Shown here piece after piece: positions 48,900 through 61,610 of a stretch of DNA of 64,000 bases. Position 1 is the first letter of the stretch. Each line of letters begins with the position of its first letter. The DNA is taken from positions 9,865,942-9,929,941 of the forward strand of contig OW121740.1 of assembly GCA_933228675.1 (NCBI GenBank). Direction: 5' to 3'. The notes beneath the pieces were generated by a model. The model did no database searches. It worked only from the letters and a program-made list of their open reading frames with translations, and was not told the origin of the DNA. Position numbers and translations under genes: made by a program. This stretch comes from Stomorhina lunata. Taxonomy: Eukaryota; Arthropoda; Insecta; Diptera; Rhiniidae.

Positions 48900-51130
48900 A
48901 ACTAAGAAATATTTAAAAATTTTCTATAAAAATAAGAAATTTTTAAAAAATTTCCTACAAAATAAGAATTTTTAAAAAACTTCTTAAAAAAATGGAATAT
49001 AAAAAAAAATTTCTGTAAAAATAAAAATTTTTGAAAAATTTCCTAAAAAAATAAGAAATTTTTGAAAAATTTCCTAAAAAAATAAGAAATTTTTGAAAAA
49101 TTTCATATAAAAATAAGAAATTTTTAAAAAATTTCTTTTTAAAATAACTTTTTCAAAAATTCCTTATAAAAATAGGAAATTTTTTAAAAATTTTCTATAA
49201 AAATTTAAAATTTTCTATTCTATAAAAATAAGAAAATTTCAAAAAATTTTCAAAAACTTCCTTTAAAAATAAGAAATTTTCCAAAATTTTCCTATAAAAA
49301 TACGAAATTTTGGAAAAACTTCCTATAAAAATAAGAAATTTTAGAAAAAATTTCTTACAAAAATAAGAAATTTTTGAAAATTTTCCTATAAAATTAAGAA
49401 AAAAAAAAAATTTCGCATAACAAAAAAATAAAAAATTAAAAAATTTCTTATAAAAATTAAAAATTTCTAAAAAATTTTCTATATAATACGAAATTTTTGA
49501 AAAAAATTTTATAAAAATAAAAAATGTTTGAAAAAAAATCCTAGGAAAATAAAAGTTTCCTATAAAAACAAAAATTTCCTATAAAAATAAGAAATTTTTG
49601 TAAAATTTCCAATAAAAAAATAATTTTTTGAAAAATTTCGTATAAAAATAAGGAATTTTTAAAAAAGTTACTATAAAAATAAGAAATTTTTGAAAAATTT
49701 CTTAAAAAATAAAAAATTTTTTAAAAATTTCTTAAAAAAATAAGAAATTTTTGAAAAATTACCTTAAAATTTAAAATAAGAAATTTTTAAAAAATTTCTT
49801 AAAAAAATAAGAAATTTTTGAAAAATTTCCTATAAAAAAGACATTTTTGAAAAATTTCCTAAAAAAATAAGAAATTTTTTAAAAATTATAAAATTAGAAA
49901 TTTTTGAAAATTTTCCTATAAAAATAAAGAATTTTTGAAAAATTTCCTATAAAAATAAAGAATTTTTGAAAAATTTCCTATAAAAATAAGAAATTTTTGA
50001 AAAATTTCCTATAAAAATAAGAAATTTTTGAAAAATTTCCTATAAAAATAAGAAATTTTTGAAAAATTTCCTATAAAAATAAGAAATTTTTGAAAAATTT
50101 TCTCTAAAAATAAAAAATTTTTGAAAAATTTCTTATAAAAATAAGAAATTTTTGAAAAATTTGCTATAAAAATAAGAAATATTTGAAAAGTTTCTTAAAA
50201 AATAAGAAATTTTTGAAAAAGTTCTTAAAAAAATAAGAAATTTTTGAAAAATTTCTTAAAAAAATAAGAAATTTTTGAAAAATTTCTTAAAAAAATAAGA
50301 AATTTTTGAAGAATTTCTTAAAAAAATTAGAAATTTTTGAAAAATTTCTTATTAAAATAAGAAATTTTTGAAAAATTATAAAAAAAGAAATTTTTGAAAA
50401 ATTTTCTATAAAAATAAGGAATTTTTGAAAAATTTCCTATAAAAATAAGAAATTTTTTAAAAATTTCCTATCAAAATGAAAAAATCTTTGAAAAATTTCT
50501 GATAAAAATGAGAAATTTTTGAAAAATTTCCTTTAAAACTAAGAAATCTTTGAATAAATTCACATAAAAATAAGCAATTTTTGAAAAATTTCCTATAAAA
50601 ATGAGAAATTTTTGAAAAATTTCCTATGAAAATAAGAAATTTTTGAAAAATTTCCTATGAAAATAAGAAATTTTTGAAAAATTTCCTATGAAAATAAGAA
50701 ATTTTTGAAAAATTTCCTATAAAAATAAGAAATTTTTGAAATTGAATTTTCTATAAAAATAAGAAATATTTAAAAAATTTCCTATAAAAATAAAAAAATG
50801 TTGAAAAATTTCGTATAAAAATAGGAAATTTTTAAAAAAATTGCCTATAAAATGAGAAATTTTTGAAAAATTTTGCTATAAAAATAAGAAATTTTTAAAA
50901 AATTTCCTATAAAATAAGAATTTTTTGAGTTTTTATAAACTAAGAAATATTTGAAAAATTTCCTATAAAAATAAGTACATTTTTAAAACTTTCCTATAAA
51001 AATAAGAAATTTTGAGAAATTTTTGAAAACTTTTTGAAAACTTTCCTATAAAAATACGAAATTTATGGAAACATTTCTATAAAAAAAGTTTTGAAAAATT
51101 TCCTATAAAAATTATAATTTTTTTTACAAA
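48900..51130 (-). repeat. AT family I, 31-bp array, copy 4 (reverse orientation, degenerate)
   Basis: Units read TTTCCTATAAAAATAAGAAA + TTTTTGAAAAA. These are the reverse complement of the array 2 subtype (TTTCTTA), not of array 3. There are many insertions, deletions and substitutions. The most regular parts are about 49,920-50,100 and 50,580-50,740. Confidence 0.9.
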
Positions 51131-52334
51131 TATATGAAATTTTATGCGTGGATGAAAATATTAAGATTCATAAAAAAGTTGTAAAAGAATAAATAAGTTG
51201 TCATATCGACAGAAAAAGTTGAATATTTGATAAATTTTCTAACTCTTTATTTCGCAAATTTTCAAATTTATATGCATGTATTTTAATAAACCTTTAAACA
51301 TCGAACGGTAAAATGACTAAAAGCATAATAAACTCAACAAATTTTTAACTAGATCATTTACACAAATTTTTTATTTAAATTTTATATTAAAATTCAATTA
51401 CCAGTCTATGAAAATAACACCAACAAAACACAAAAAATAAAGCACGAATAAAAGAAGCAGAGCTTCACTTCAAATACACACACGGTTCGAATAGGAAACG
51501 TCACAACAGTCAACGTGCAAATGTGTTCGTTTCGGTGTTTATTTGTATGAAAGTGTTTGCGTGTGACATTATGTTATTTGTTGTACGTGTGTATGTGAAT
51601 CTATAAACCGTTAGTACATATGACATAAGCAAAATTATTGTTATTGCCATTTATTGTGGCTTAAACGACAAGTGTATGAGTTTATAGGGATAACAGTGAG
51701 AGTGTAGTCACACACACACACACACATATTAACACACGCACATACTCATATGTGGGGCATAAGTATGAGTTTAATGTTAAATGAGTTAAAGTGTCGCCAT
51801 CATGTTTATAAACACATGCACGCCATCTCACACGCAGAGCCTTACAACTATATACACACATAAGATTGGGCTAACACATACATTTATGTCTGAATATGGA
51901 CCATATGTTTTAAACTCTGACAAATATGAAAAATACCCAGATACAGTGTTTGGTTGGTGTTGGTGTAGTTTTATATGGCAGTCACTGCTAAAATAACTGT
52001 TTTTGGTAGTTGAGTTCAGTATGTCCTTAAGTGTGTCTGAGTTTCTACTTTATACATATTTTTATGATTATCTGAGTGTGTAAATTCGTTCGTGCGTTTA
52101 TATATTAATGGACTTTTTATATATTTTGATTGCGTTTCTTTTTTTAGATTTTTTTCGTGATTCTATTAAGATTTTTTGTTATGCTTTTCAATGTATTATA
52201 GATCATATTAAAATAATATTAAAATCCTTTTAACTTTCATAAAACGCATGATGGATAAAATTAGCCACATTGTGAAAAAGCTTTTAATGAAAAGCGGTAT
52301 ACTGGCATTTGATAATAGTACAACCTTTCACGGA
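51131..52334. other. Non-coding spacer with CA microsatellite
   Basis: No gene was seen. A CA tract lies at about 51,709-51,726. A 64-codon frame at 51,802-51,996 is unsupported. Confidence 0.55.
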
Positions 52335-55300
52335 CATAGTCATAGTCTAGTCATAGTCTAGTCATAGTCTAGTCATAGTCTAGTCATAGTCTAGTCATAG
52401 TCTACTCATAGTCTAGTCATAGTCTAGTCATAGTCTAGTCATAGTCTAGTCATAGTCTAGTCATAGTCTAGTCATAGTCTAGTCATAGTCTAGTCATAGT
52501 CTAGTCATAGTCTAGTCATAGTCTAGTCATAGTCTAGTCATAGTCTAGTCATAGTCTAGTCATAGTCTAGTCATAGTCTAGTCATAGTCTAGTCATAGTC
52601 TAGTCATAGTCTAGTCATAGTCTAGTCATAGTCTAGTCATAGTCTAGTCATAGTCTAGTCATAGTCTAGTCATAGTCTAGTCATAGTCTAGTCATAGTCT
52701 AGTCATAGTCTAGTCATAGTCTAGTCATAGTCTAGTCATAGTCTAGTCATAGTCTAGTCATAGTCTAGTCATAGTCTAGTCATAGTCTAGTCATAGTCTA
52801 GTCATAGTCTAGTCATAGTCTAGTCATAGTCTAGTCATAGTCTAGTCATAGTCTAGTCATAGTCTAGTCATAGTCTAGTCATAGTCTAGTCATAGTCTAG
52901 TCATAGTCTAGTCATAGTCTAGTCATAGTCTAGTCATAGTCTAGTCATAGTCTAGTCATAGTCTAGTCATAGTCTAGTCATAGTCTAGTCATAGTCTAGT
53001 CATAGTCTAGTCATAGTCTAGTCATAGTCTAGTCATAGTCTAGTCATAGTCTAGTCATAGTCTAGTCATAGTCTAGTCATAGTCTAGTCATAGTCTAGTC
53101 ATAGTCTAGTCATAGTCTAGTCATAGTCTAGTCATAGTCTAGTCATAGTCTAGTCATAGTCTAGTCATAGTCTAGTCATAGTCTAGTCATAGTCTAGTCA
53201 TAGTCTAGTCATAGTCTAGTCATAGTCTAGTCATAGTCTAGTCATAGTCTAGTCATAGTCTAGTCATAGTCTAGTCATAGTCTAGTCATAGTCTAGTCAT
53301 AGTCTAGTCATAGTCTAGTCATAGTCTAGTCATAGTCTAGTCATAGTCTAGTCATAGTCTAGTCATAGTCTAGTCATAGTCTAGTCATAGTCTAGTCATA
53401 GTCTAGTCATAGTCTAGTCATAGTCTAGTCATAGTCTAGTCATAGTCTAGTCATAGTCTAGTCATAGTCTAGTCATAGTCTAGTCATAGTCTAGTCATAG
53501 TCTAGTCATAGTCTAGTCATAGTCTAGTCATAGTCTAGTCATAGTCTAGTCATAGTCTAGTCATAGTCTAGTCATAGTCTAGTCATAGTCTAGTCATAGT
53601 CTAGTCATAGTCTAGTCATAGTCTAGTCATAGTCTAGTCATAGTCTAGTCATAGTCTAGTCATAGTCTAGTCATAGTCTAGTCATAGTCTAGTCATAGTC
53701 TAGTCATAGTCTAGTCATAGTCTAGTCATAGTCTAGTCATAGTCTAGTCATAGTCTAGTCATAGTCTAGTCATAGTCTAGTCATAGTCTAGTCATAGTCT
53801 AGTCATAGTCTAGTCATAGTCTAGTCATAGTCTAGTCATAGTCTAGTCATAGTCTAGTCATAGTCTAGTCATAGTCTAGTCATAGTCTAGTCATAGTCTA
53901 GTCATAGTCTAGTCATAGTCTAGTCATAGTCTAGTCATAGTCTAGTCATAGTCTAGTCATAGTCTAGTCATAGTCTAGTCATAGTCTAGTCATAGTCTAG
54001 TCATAGTCTAGTCATAGTCTAGTCATAGTCTAGTCATAGTCTAGTCATAGTCTAGTCATAGTCTAGTCATAGTCTAGTCATAGTCTAGTCATAGTCTAGT
54101 CATAGTCTAGTCATAGTCTAGTCATAGTCTAGTCATAGTCTAGTCATAGTCTAGTCATAGTCTAGTCATAGTCTAGTCATAGTCTAGTCATAGTCTAGTC
54201 ATAGTCTAGTCATAGTCTAGTCATAGTCTAGTCATAGTCTAGTCATAGTCTAGTCATAGTCTAGTCATAGTCTAGTCATAGTCTAGTCATAGTCTAGTCA
54301 TAGTCTAGTCATAGTCTAGTCATAGTCTAGTCATAGTCTAGTCATAGTCTAGTCATAGTCTAGTCATAGTCTAGTCATAGTCTAGTCATAGTCTAGTCAT
54401 AGTCTAGTCATAGTCTAGTCATAGTCTAGTCATAGTCTAGTCATAGTCTAGTCATAGTCTAGTCATAGTCTAGTCATAGTCTAGTCATAGTCTAGTCATA
54501 GTCTAGTCATAGTCTAGTCATAGTCTAGTCATAGTCTAGTCATAGTCTAGTCATAGTCTAGTCATAGTCTAGTCATAGTCTAGTCATAGTCTAGTCATAG
54601 TCTAGTCATAGTCTAGTCATAGTCTAGTCATAGTCTAGTCATAGTCTAGTCATAGTCTAGTCATAGTCTAGTCATAGTCTAGTCATAGTCTAGTCATAGT
54701 CTAGTCATAGTCTAGTCATAGTCTAGTCATAGTCTAGTCATAGTCTAGTCATAGTCTAGTCATAGTCTAGTCATAGTCTAGTCATAGTCTAGTCATAGTC
54801 TAGTCATAGTCTAGTCATAGTCTAGTCATAGTCTAGTCATAGTCTAGTCATAGTCTAGTCATAGTCTAGTCATAGTCTAGTCATAGTCTAGTCATAGTCT
54901 AGTCATAGTCTAGTCATAGTCTAGTCATAGTCTAGTCATAGTCTAGTCATAGTCTAGTCATAGTCTAGTCATAGTCTAGTCATAGTCTAGTCATAGTCTA
55001 GTCATAGTCTAGTCATAGTCTAGTCATAGTCTAGTCATAGTCTAGTCATAGTCTAGTCATAGTCTAGTCATAGTCTAGTCATAGTCTAGTCATAGTCTAG
55101 TCATAGTCTAGTCATAGTCTAGTCATAGTCTAGTCATAGTCTAGTCATAGTCTAGTCATAGTCTAGTCATAGTCTAGTCATAGTCTAGTCATAGTCTAGT
55201 CATAGTCTAGTCATAGTCTAGTCATAGTCTAGTCATAGTCTAGTCATAGTCTAGTCATAGTCTAGTCATAGTCTAGTCATAGTCTAGTCATAGTCTAGTC

Positions 55301-56567
55301 ATAGTCTAGTCATAGTCTAGTCATAGTCTAGTCATAGTCTAGTCATAGTCTAGTCATAGTCTAGTCATAGTCTAGTCATAGTCTAGTCATAGTCTAGTCA
55401 TAGTCTAGTCATAGTCTAGTCATAGTCTAGTCATAGTCTAGTCATAGTCTAGTCATAGTCTAGTCATAGTCTAGTCATAGTCTAGTCATAGTCTAGTCAT
55501 AGTCTAGTCATAGTCTAGTCATAGTCTAGTCATAGTCTAGTCATAGTCTAGTCATAGTCTAGTCATAGTCTAGTCATAGTCTAGTCATAGTCTAGTCATA
55601 GTCTAGTCATAGTCTAGTCATAGTCTAGTCATAGTCTAGTCATAGTCTAGTCATAGTCTAGTCATAGTCTAGTCATAGTCTAGTCATAGTCTAGTCATAG
55701 TCTAGTCATAGTCTAGTCATAGTCTAGTCATAGTCTAGTCATAGTCTAGTCATAGTCTAGTCATAGTCTAGTCATAGTCTAGTCATAGTCTAGTCATAGT
55801 CTAGTCATAGTCTAGTCATAGTCTAGTCATAGTCTAGTCATAGTCTAGTCATAGTCTAGTCATAGTCTAGTCATAGTCTAGTCATAGTCTAGTCATAGTC
55901 TAGTCATAGTCTAGTCATAGTCTAGTCATAGTCTAGTCATAGTCTAGTCATAGTCTAGTCATAGTCTAGTCATAGTCTAGTCATAGTCTAGTCATAGTCT
56001 AGTCATAGTCTAGTCATAGTCTAGTCATAGTCTAGTCATAGTCTAGTCATAGTCTAGTCATAGTCTAGTCATAGTCTAGTCATAGTCTAGTCATAGTCTA
56101 GTCATAGTCTAGTCATAGTCTAGTCATAGTCTAGTCATAGTCTAGTCATAGTCTAGTCATAGTCTAGTCATAGTCTAGTCATAGTCTAGTCATAGTCTAG
56201 TCATAGTCTAGTCATAGTCTAGTCATAGTCTAGTCATAGTCTAGTCATAGTCTAGTCATAGTCTAGTCATAGTCTAGTCATAGTCTAGTCATAGTCTAGT
56301 CATAGTCTAGTCATAGTCTAGTCATAGTCTAGTCATAGTCTAGTCATAGTCTAGTCATAGTCTAGTCATAGTCTAGTCATAGTCTAGTCATAGTCTAGTC
56401 ATAGTCTAGTCATAGTCTAGTCATAGTCTAGTCATAGTCTAGTCATAGTCTAGTCATAGTCTAGTCATAGTCTAGTCATAGTCTAGTCATAGTCTAGTCA
56501 TAGTCTAGTCATAGTCTAGTCATAGTCTAGTCATAGTCTAGTCATAGTCTAGTCATAGTCTGGTCAT
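52335..56567 (+). repeat. 11-bp satellite B, unit CATAGTCTAGT
   Basis: About 385 nearly perfect 11-bp units over 4.2 kb, the longest uniform array in the window. In another phase the unit is TAGTCA plus TAGTC, a hexamer and its pentamer truncation. One substitution was seen near the left edge (52,405, G to C). TAG recurs, so it cannot encode a long protein. Both borders are abrupt. Confidence 0.98.
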
Positions 56568-58189
56568 TGAGGCCCCTTATCTTGTGAACTTGTGTTTGAT
56601 GATCATCACGTGTTAAAATAATTATTTTATTATTGTTTTTCTTAAGAGGTATTTTTAATAACCTTCTCTACCTGTTAGTCATTCGTTTTTTATGCCTTAA
56701 GTTTTTAAAAATGTCATGAATATTTCATAACACTTTCGAAAGTATTTATCACTCATTCTTTTTCCTTAGGCCTCACTTATGTCTTTTATTACACATAATC
56801 TGTAAAGAAATTCTTCATAAAAATTTCTTTAGTTAATTGAATTTTGCAGATGAATAAAAAATAAGAAAATATTTATATTCTTATCTTATTATTTATTTAA
56901 TATTATTTTTCATACATTTTGATTTAAACAGAATGAGTCAGCAATTGTTATCAATTACCACGGAAAAAAGTCGGTAATAAAAAACATTCTATCACTTTGT
57001 ATCGCAGGATTCATGCAACACTCACACACACACGTGTTTTGTACGTGTATTTAATAGAAATGAAGGAATTAGCTGGTAGCTTAAGCAACAGCATCGGAGT
57101 GCGCGGCGTTTGTTTGTGTGAGAGAGGGAATCAAGCGCGTAATAATCTGAGATGGAGGCTTTAAATCAAATTGATCAATTAGGAGGTGAATGAGAAATGT
57201 ATGATTTATTTGAATTAAAGTGTTTTTGTGCAACAGAGGCAACCACTTAAACCATAAGTAGATTTGAGGGCGTATGAGTGTTAGAGGATTATGATGTGTA
57301 ATAAATATTAAGTATACGCCATAGGAAAGGGAGGCGATTTGAAGTTTGATTTTAGATTTAAAATAAAAGTATTCGTAGAATTATGATAAATACTTATATA
57401 AAATAATACTGATACAAATACTAATGTTTATACTAATACTAATATTCATTCTAATACTATTGCTGATACTAATACCTTAATATAATACTAATTGATATTA
57501 AGTTGACATTTAAACCCGAGTTCTTTCCTCCTTTTAAGAAAAATATAATTAATTCCATTATATTTTTTATAACGATTCTCAATTACAAAGAAATAGAAAA
57601 ATTCCGTAAGTCATTTCATATCCGGGCAACCCAGAGACAACCTATCCCAGCGGCGCCACACTGTGCATCTTAATAAACAATAAAATAATCTTAAAAGTCA
57701 ATTACAACACATGAGTGATACTCATCTTATACATATGTTTTGATTTAAATATCTGTACATCTTATTTTTTTGCAACTCAATTTAAACAAGAGTAAAATAA
57801 AAAGTATTCAATTACAATCATCAATACATTTTAACTTACACACACACACAAACCACGTATACATGCTTAAATATCTTAAGAAAATTATCATAAAATCAAT
57901 CATGACATATGAGTGATATTAATTTCTTACAATTTATAAATTTTTAATGAACCCGCTTTTAATTCAGACTTTTCTTTCCTTTCTTCCATTTTCCATTTTC
58001 TCTTTTCTTCTTTTCATATATTTATTTACTTTAAGACATTTTTTTTTGGAAAACTCATGTGTCTGCTCAAGTGTTCAATTCATTAAGTTCCTTTTTTTTC
58101 TTAATTTAACTGGGAATAAAAATTGTGTAAGAAATATGAATACGAAAAGTTATTTAATGCTTTATAAAGCAGGGACGTGGTAAGACAAA
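56568..58189. other. Non-coding spacer with small GC-richer patches
   Basis: No gene was seen. Patches at about 57,085-57,145 (GGAGTGCGCGGCGTTTG) and 57,620-57,665 (CCCAGCGGCGCCACAC) are richer in G+C than the surroundings. A degenerate ACTAATACTAAT-like run spans 57,400-57,490. A CA tract lies near 57,838-57,850. A 78-codon frame at 57,947-58,183 is T-rich and unsupported. Confidence 0.5.
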
Positions 58190-59610
58190 ATTTTTTAGGG
58201 GTGGTAAAATTTTTATAAAAAATTTTGTATCAAAACATTTTAGGTACTAAATTTTGCATCAGAATTTTTTTTTTTGGAAAAAATTTCATCAACTATTTTT
58301 ATAGAAAAGTTTTTATAGAAAAATTTTTTCAAAAATTTTTTATAGAAAAAATTTTTTCATCGAACAAGTTTTATAGAAAAAATTTCATCAACAAATTTTT
58401 ATTGAAAAAATTTCATCAACAAATTTTTATTGAAAAAAATTTCATTAAAAATTTTTTAAAGAAAAAAATTCACCAAAAATTGTTATAGAAAATCTTTTAT
58501 CAAAAATTTTTTATAGACAAAATTTCATCAAAACTTTTTTATAGTACAAATTTCTTCAAAAACTTTCAGTAGAAAAAATTTTATCAAAAATTTTTATAGA
58601 AAAAATTTCATCAAAAATTTTTTACATAAAAAATTTCATCAAAAATATTTATAGAAAAATTTCATCGAAAATTTTTAATAGAAAAAATTTTATCAACAAT
58701 TTTTTATAGAAAAAATTTCATCTTAGTCTATGTTTAAACAAATTTCATCAACATTTTTTCTAGAAAAAATTTAATTTAAAATTTTTTCTAGAAAATTTTC
58801 ATCAAAAATTTTTTATAGAAAACATTTAATCAAAAACTTTTTATAGAAGAAATTTCCCCAAAAATTGTTGATTGAAAAAATTTCATCAAAAAAATTATAT
58901 ATAAAAAATTTCATTAAAAATTTTTTATAGAAAAAATTTCGTCAAAAATTTTTATAGAAAAAATATATCAAACATTTTTTATAGAAAAAATTCATCAAAA
59001 ATTTTTTATAGAAAAAATTTTATCATAAATTTTTTTATAGAAAAAATTTCATCAAAAATTTTTTTGTAAAAAAAGTTTCATGAACAATTTTTTAAAGAAA
59101 ATTTTCAACAGAAATATTTAAAAAAAAAAATTCATTAAAATTTTTTATAGAAAAAATTTCATTAAAAATTTTTTATAGAAAAATTTTATCAACAATTTTT
59201 TATAGAAAAATGTTATCAACAATTTTTTATAGAAAAATTTAATCAAAAAATTTTTATAGAAAAACTTTCCTCAAAAGCTTTTTATAGAAAAAATTTCATC
59301 AAAAATTTTTTACAGAATAAATTTCATCAAAAATTTTTTATAGAAAAAATTTTATCAAGAATTTTTTTATAGGAAAAATTTCATCAAAAATTTTTTACAG
59401 AAAAAATTTCATCAAAAATTTTTAATAGAAAAAATTTTATCAACAATTTTTTTATAGGAAAAATTTCATCAAAAAGTTTTTATAAAAAAAATTTCATCAA
59501 AAATTTTTTATTAAAAAAATTTCATCAAAAAATTTTTTATAGAAAAAATTTCAGCAAAAGTTTGTTGTAGAAAAAATTTTTTCAAAAATCTTTTTACAAT
59601 TTTTTTATAT
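58190..59610 (+). repeat. AT family II-like array, ~28-bp unit, degenerate
   Basis: Units read TTTCATCAAAAATTTTTTAT + AGAAAAAA with a period of about 28 bp and many length variants. TATAG is kept but the C before it is mostly lost. One unit carries an embedded TTAGTCTATGTTTAAAC (about 58,724-58,740), related to the hexamer array that follows. Confidence 0.88.
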
Positions 59611-59620
59611 AATAAATGGA

Positions 59621-61332
59621 TATGTCTTAGTCTTTGTCTTAGTCTATGTCTTAGTCTATGTCTTAGTCTATGTCTTAGTCTATGTCTTAGTCTATGTCTT
59701 AGTCTATGTCTTAGTCTATGTCTTAGTCTATGTCTTAGTCTATGTCTTAGTCTATGTCTTAGTCTATGTCTTAGTCTATGTCTTAGTCTATGTCTTAGTC
59801 TATGTCTTAGTCTATGTCTTAGTCTATGTCTTAGTCTATGTCTTAGTCTATGTCTTAGTCTATGTCTTAGTCTATGTCTTAGTCTATGTCTTAGTCTATG
59901 TCTTAGTCTATGTCTTAGTCTATGTCTTAGTCTATGTCTTAGTCTATGTCTTAGTCTATGTCTTAGTCTATGTCTTAGTCTATGTCTTAGTCTATGTCTT
60001 AGTCTTAGTCTACGTCTTAGTCTATGTCTTAGTCTTAATCTTAGTCTTAGTCTTAGTCCTAGTCTAAGTCTGAGTCTAAGTCTAAGTCTAAGTCTAAGTC
60101 TAAGCTAAGTCTAAGTCTAAGTCTAAGTCTAAGTCTAAGTCTAAGTCTAAGTCTAAGTCTAAGTCTAAGTCTAAGTCTAAGTCTAAGTCTAAGTCTAAGT
60201 CTAAGTCTAAGTCTAAGTCTAAGTCTAAGTCTAAGTCTAAGTCTAAGTCTAAGTCTAAGTCTAAGTCTAAGTCTAAGTCTAAGTCTAAGTCTAAGTCTAA
60301 GTCTAAGTCTAAGTCTAAGTCTAAGTCTAAGTCTAAGTCTAAGTCTAAGTCTAAGTCTAAGTCTAAGTCTAAGTCTAAGTCTAAGTCTAAGTCTAAGTCT
60401 AAGTCTAAGTCTAAGTCTAAGTCTAAGTCTAAGTCTAAGTCTAAGTCTAAGTCTAAGTCTAAGTCTAAGTCTAAATCTAAGTCTTAGTCTTAGTCTTAGT
60501 CTATGTCTTAGTCTATGTCTTAGTCTATGTCTTAGTCTATGTCTTAGTCTTAGTCTATGTCTTAGTCTATGTCTTAGTCTTAGTCTTAGTCTTAGTCTTA
60601 GTCTTAGTCTTAGTCTTAGTCTTAGTCTTAGTCTTAGTCTTAGTCTTAGTCTTAGTCTTAGTCTTAGTCTTAGTCTTAGTCTTAGTCTTAATCTTAGTCT
60701 TAGTCTTAGTCTAAGTCTAAGTCTAAGTCTAAGTCTAAGTCTAAGTCTAAGTCTAAGTCTAAGTCTAAGTCTAAGTCTAAGTCTAAGTCTAAGTCTAAGT
60801 CTAAGTCTAAGTCTAAGTCTAAGTCTAAGTCTAAGTCTAAGTCTAAGTCTAAGTCTAAGTCTAAGTCTAAGTCTAAGTCTAAGTCTAAGTCTAAGTCTAA
60901 GTCTAAGTCTAAGTCTAAGTCTAAGTCTAAGTCTAAGTCTAAGTCTAAGTCTAAGTCTAAGTCTAAGTCTAAGTCTAAGTCTAAGTCTAAGTCTAAGTCT
61001 AAGTCTAAGTCTAAGTCTAAGTCTAAGTCTAAGTCTAAGTCTAAGTCTAAGTCTAAGTCTAAGTCTAAGTCTAAGTCTAAGTCTAAGTCTAAGTCTAAGT
61101 CTAAGTCTAAGTCTAAGTCTAAGTCTAAGTCTAAGTCTAAGTCTAAGTCTAAGTCTAAGTCTAAGTCTAAGTCTAAGTCTAAGTCTAAGTCTAAGTCTAA
61201 GTCTTAGTCTTAGTCTTAGTCTTAGTCTTAGTCTATGTCTTAGTCTATGTCTTAGTCTATGTCTTAGTCTATGTCTTAGTCTATTTATTCTATATCTTAG
61301 TATATATCTAATCTTTGTCTTAGTCCATGTAT
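59621..61332 (+). repeat. 6/12-bp satellite mosaic: TATGTCTTAGTC, CTTAGT and CTAAGT runs
   Basis: The order is a 12-bp TATGTCTTAGTC array (59,621-60,005), a short mixed part, then about 70 CTAAGT hexamers (to about 60,482). CTTAGT with some TATGTC follows (to about 60,706), then about 82 CTAAGT hexamers (to about 61,200), then CTTAGT and the 12-bp form again. It degrades by 61,332. Units within runs are almost perfect. Confidence 0.96.
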
Positions 61333-61610
61333 AAGGTTTGTATTTAAAAAAAAAAAAAATTTAAATTGTAAAATTTAAAAATTTTTCAATTAGCAAAATT
61401 TTTATTAAAAAAATTTCTATACATATAAAATTTTTTGTCGAGTATTTTTTTATAAAACTTTATATCTATTAAAAATTTTTCGTGAACAAAATTTTTTAAA
61501 AATGTTTTTGGAAAATTTTATGTTACAAAAAAATTTAGTATAGAAAAATATTTATTGAATTTTTTTTTTAAAGAACATTTTTATTTAAAAAATTTGTATA
61601 AAAAAAGTTG
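61333..61610 (+). repeat. Degenerate A/T array remnant
   Basis: Irregular AAAATTTTT/TATAG-poor units (for example AAAATTTTTATTAAAAAAAT) resemble the decayed family II array. They suggest that the hexamer mosaic sits within it. Confidence 0.5.

Noticed and set aside
51484..51493. GGTTCGAAT, a tRNA B-box-like sequence
   Set aside because: No A box or cloverleaf could be found upstream at the right distance.
58225..58488. 87-codon Lys/Phe/Ile-rich frame
   Set aside because: It is the translation of the degenerate 28-bp array.
59621..61332. Telomere-like TTAGTC/CTAAGT hexamers
   Set aside because: They are not TTAGG. True flies lack telomerase repeats, and the array is interstitial with mixed units.
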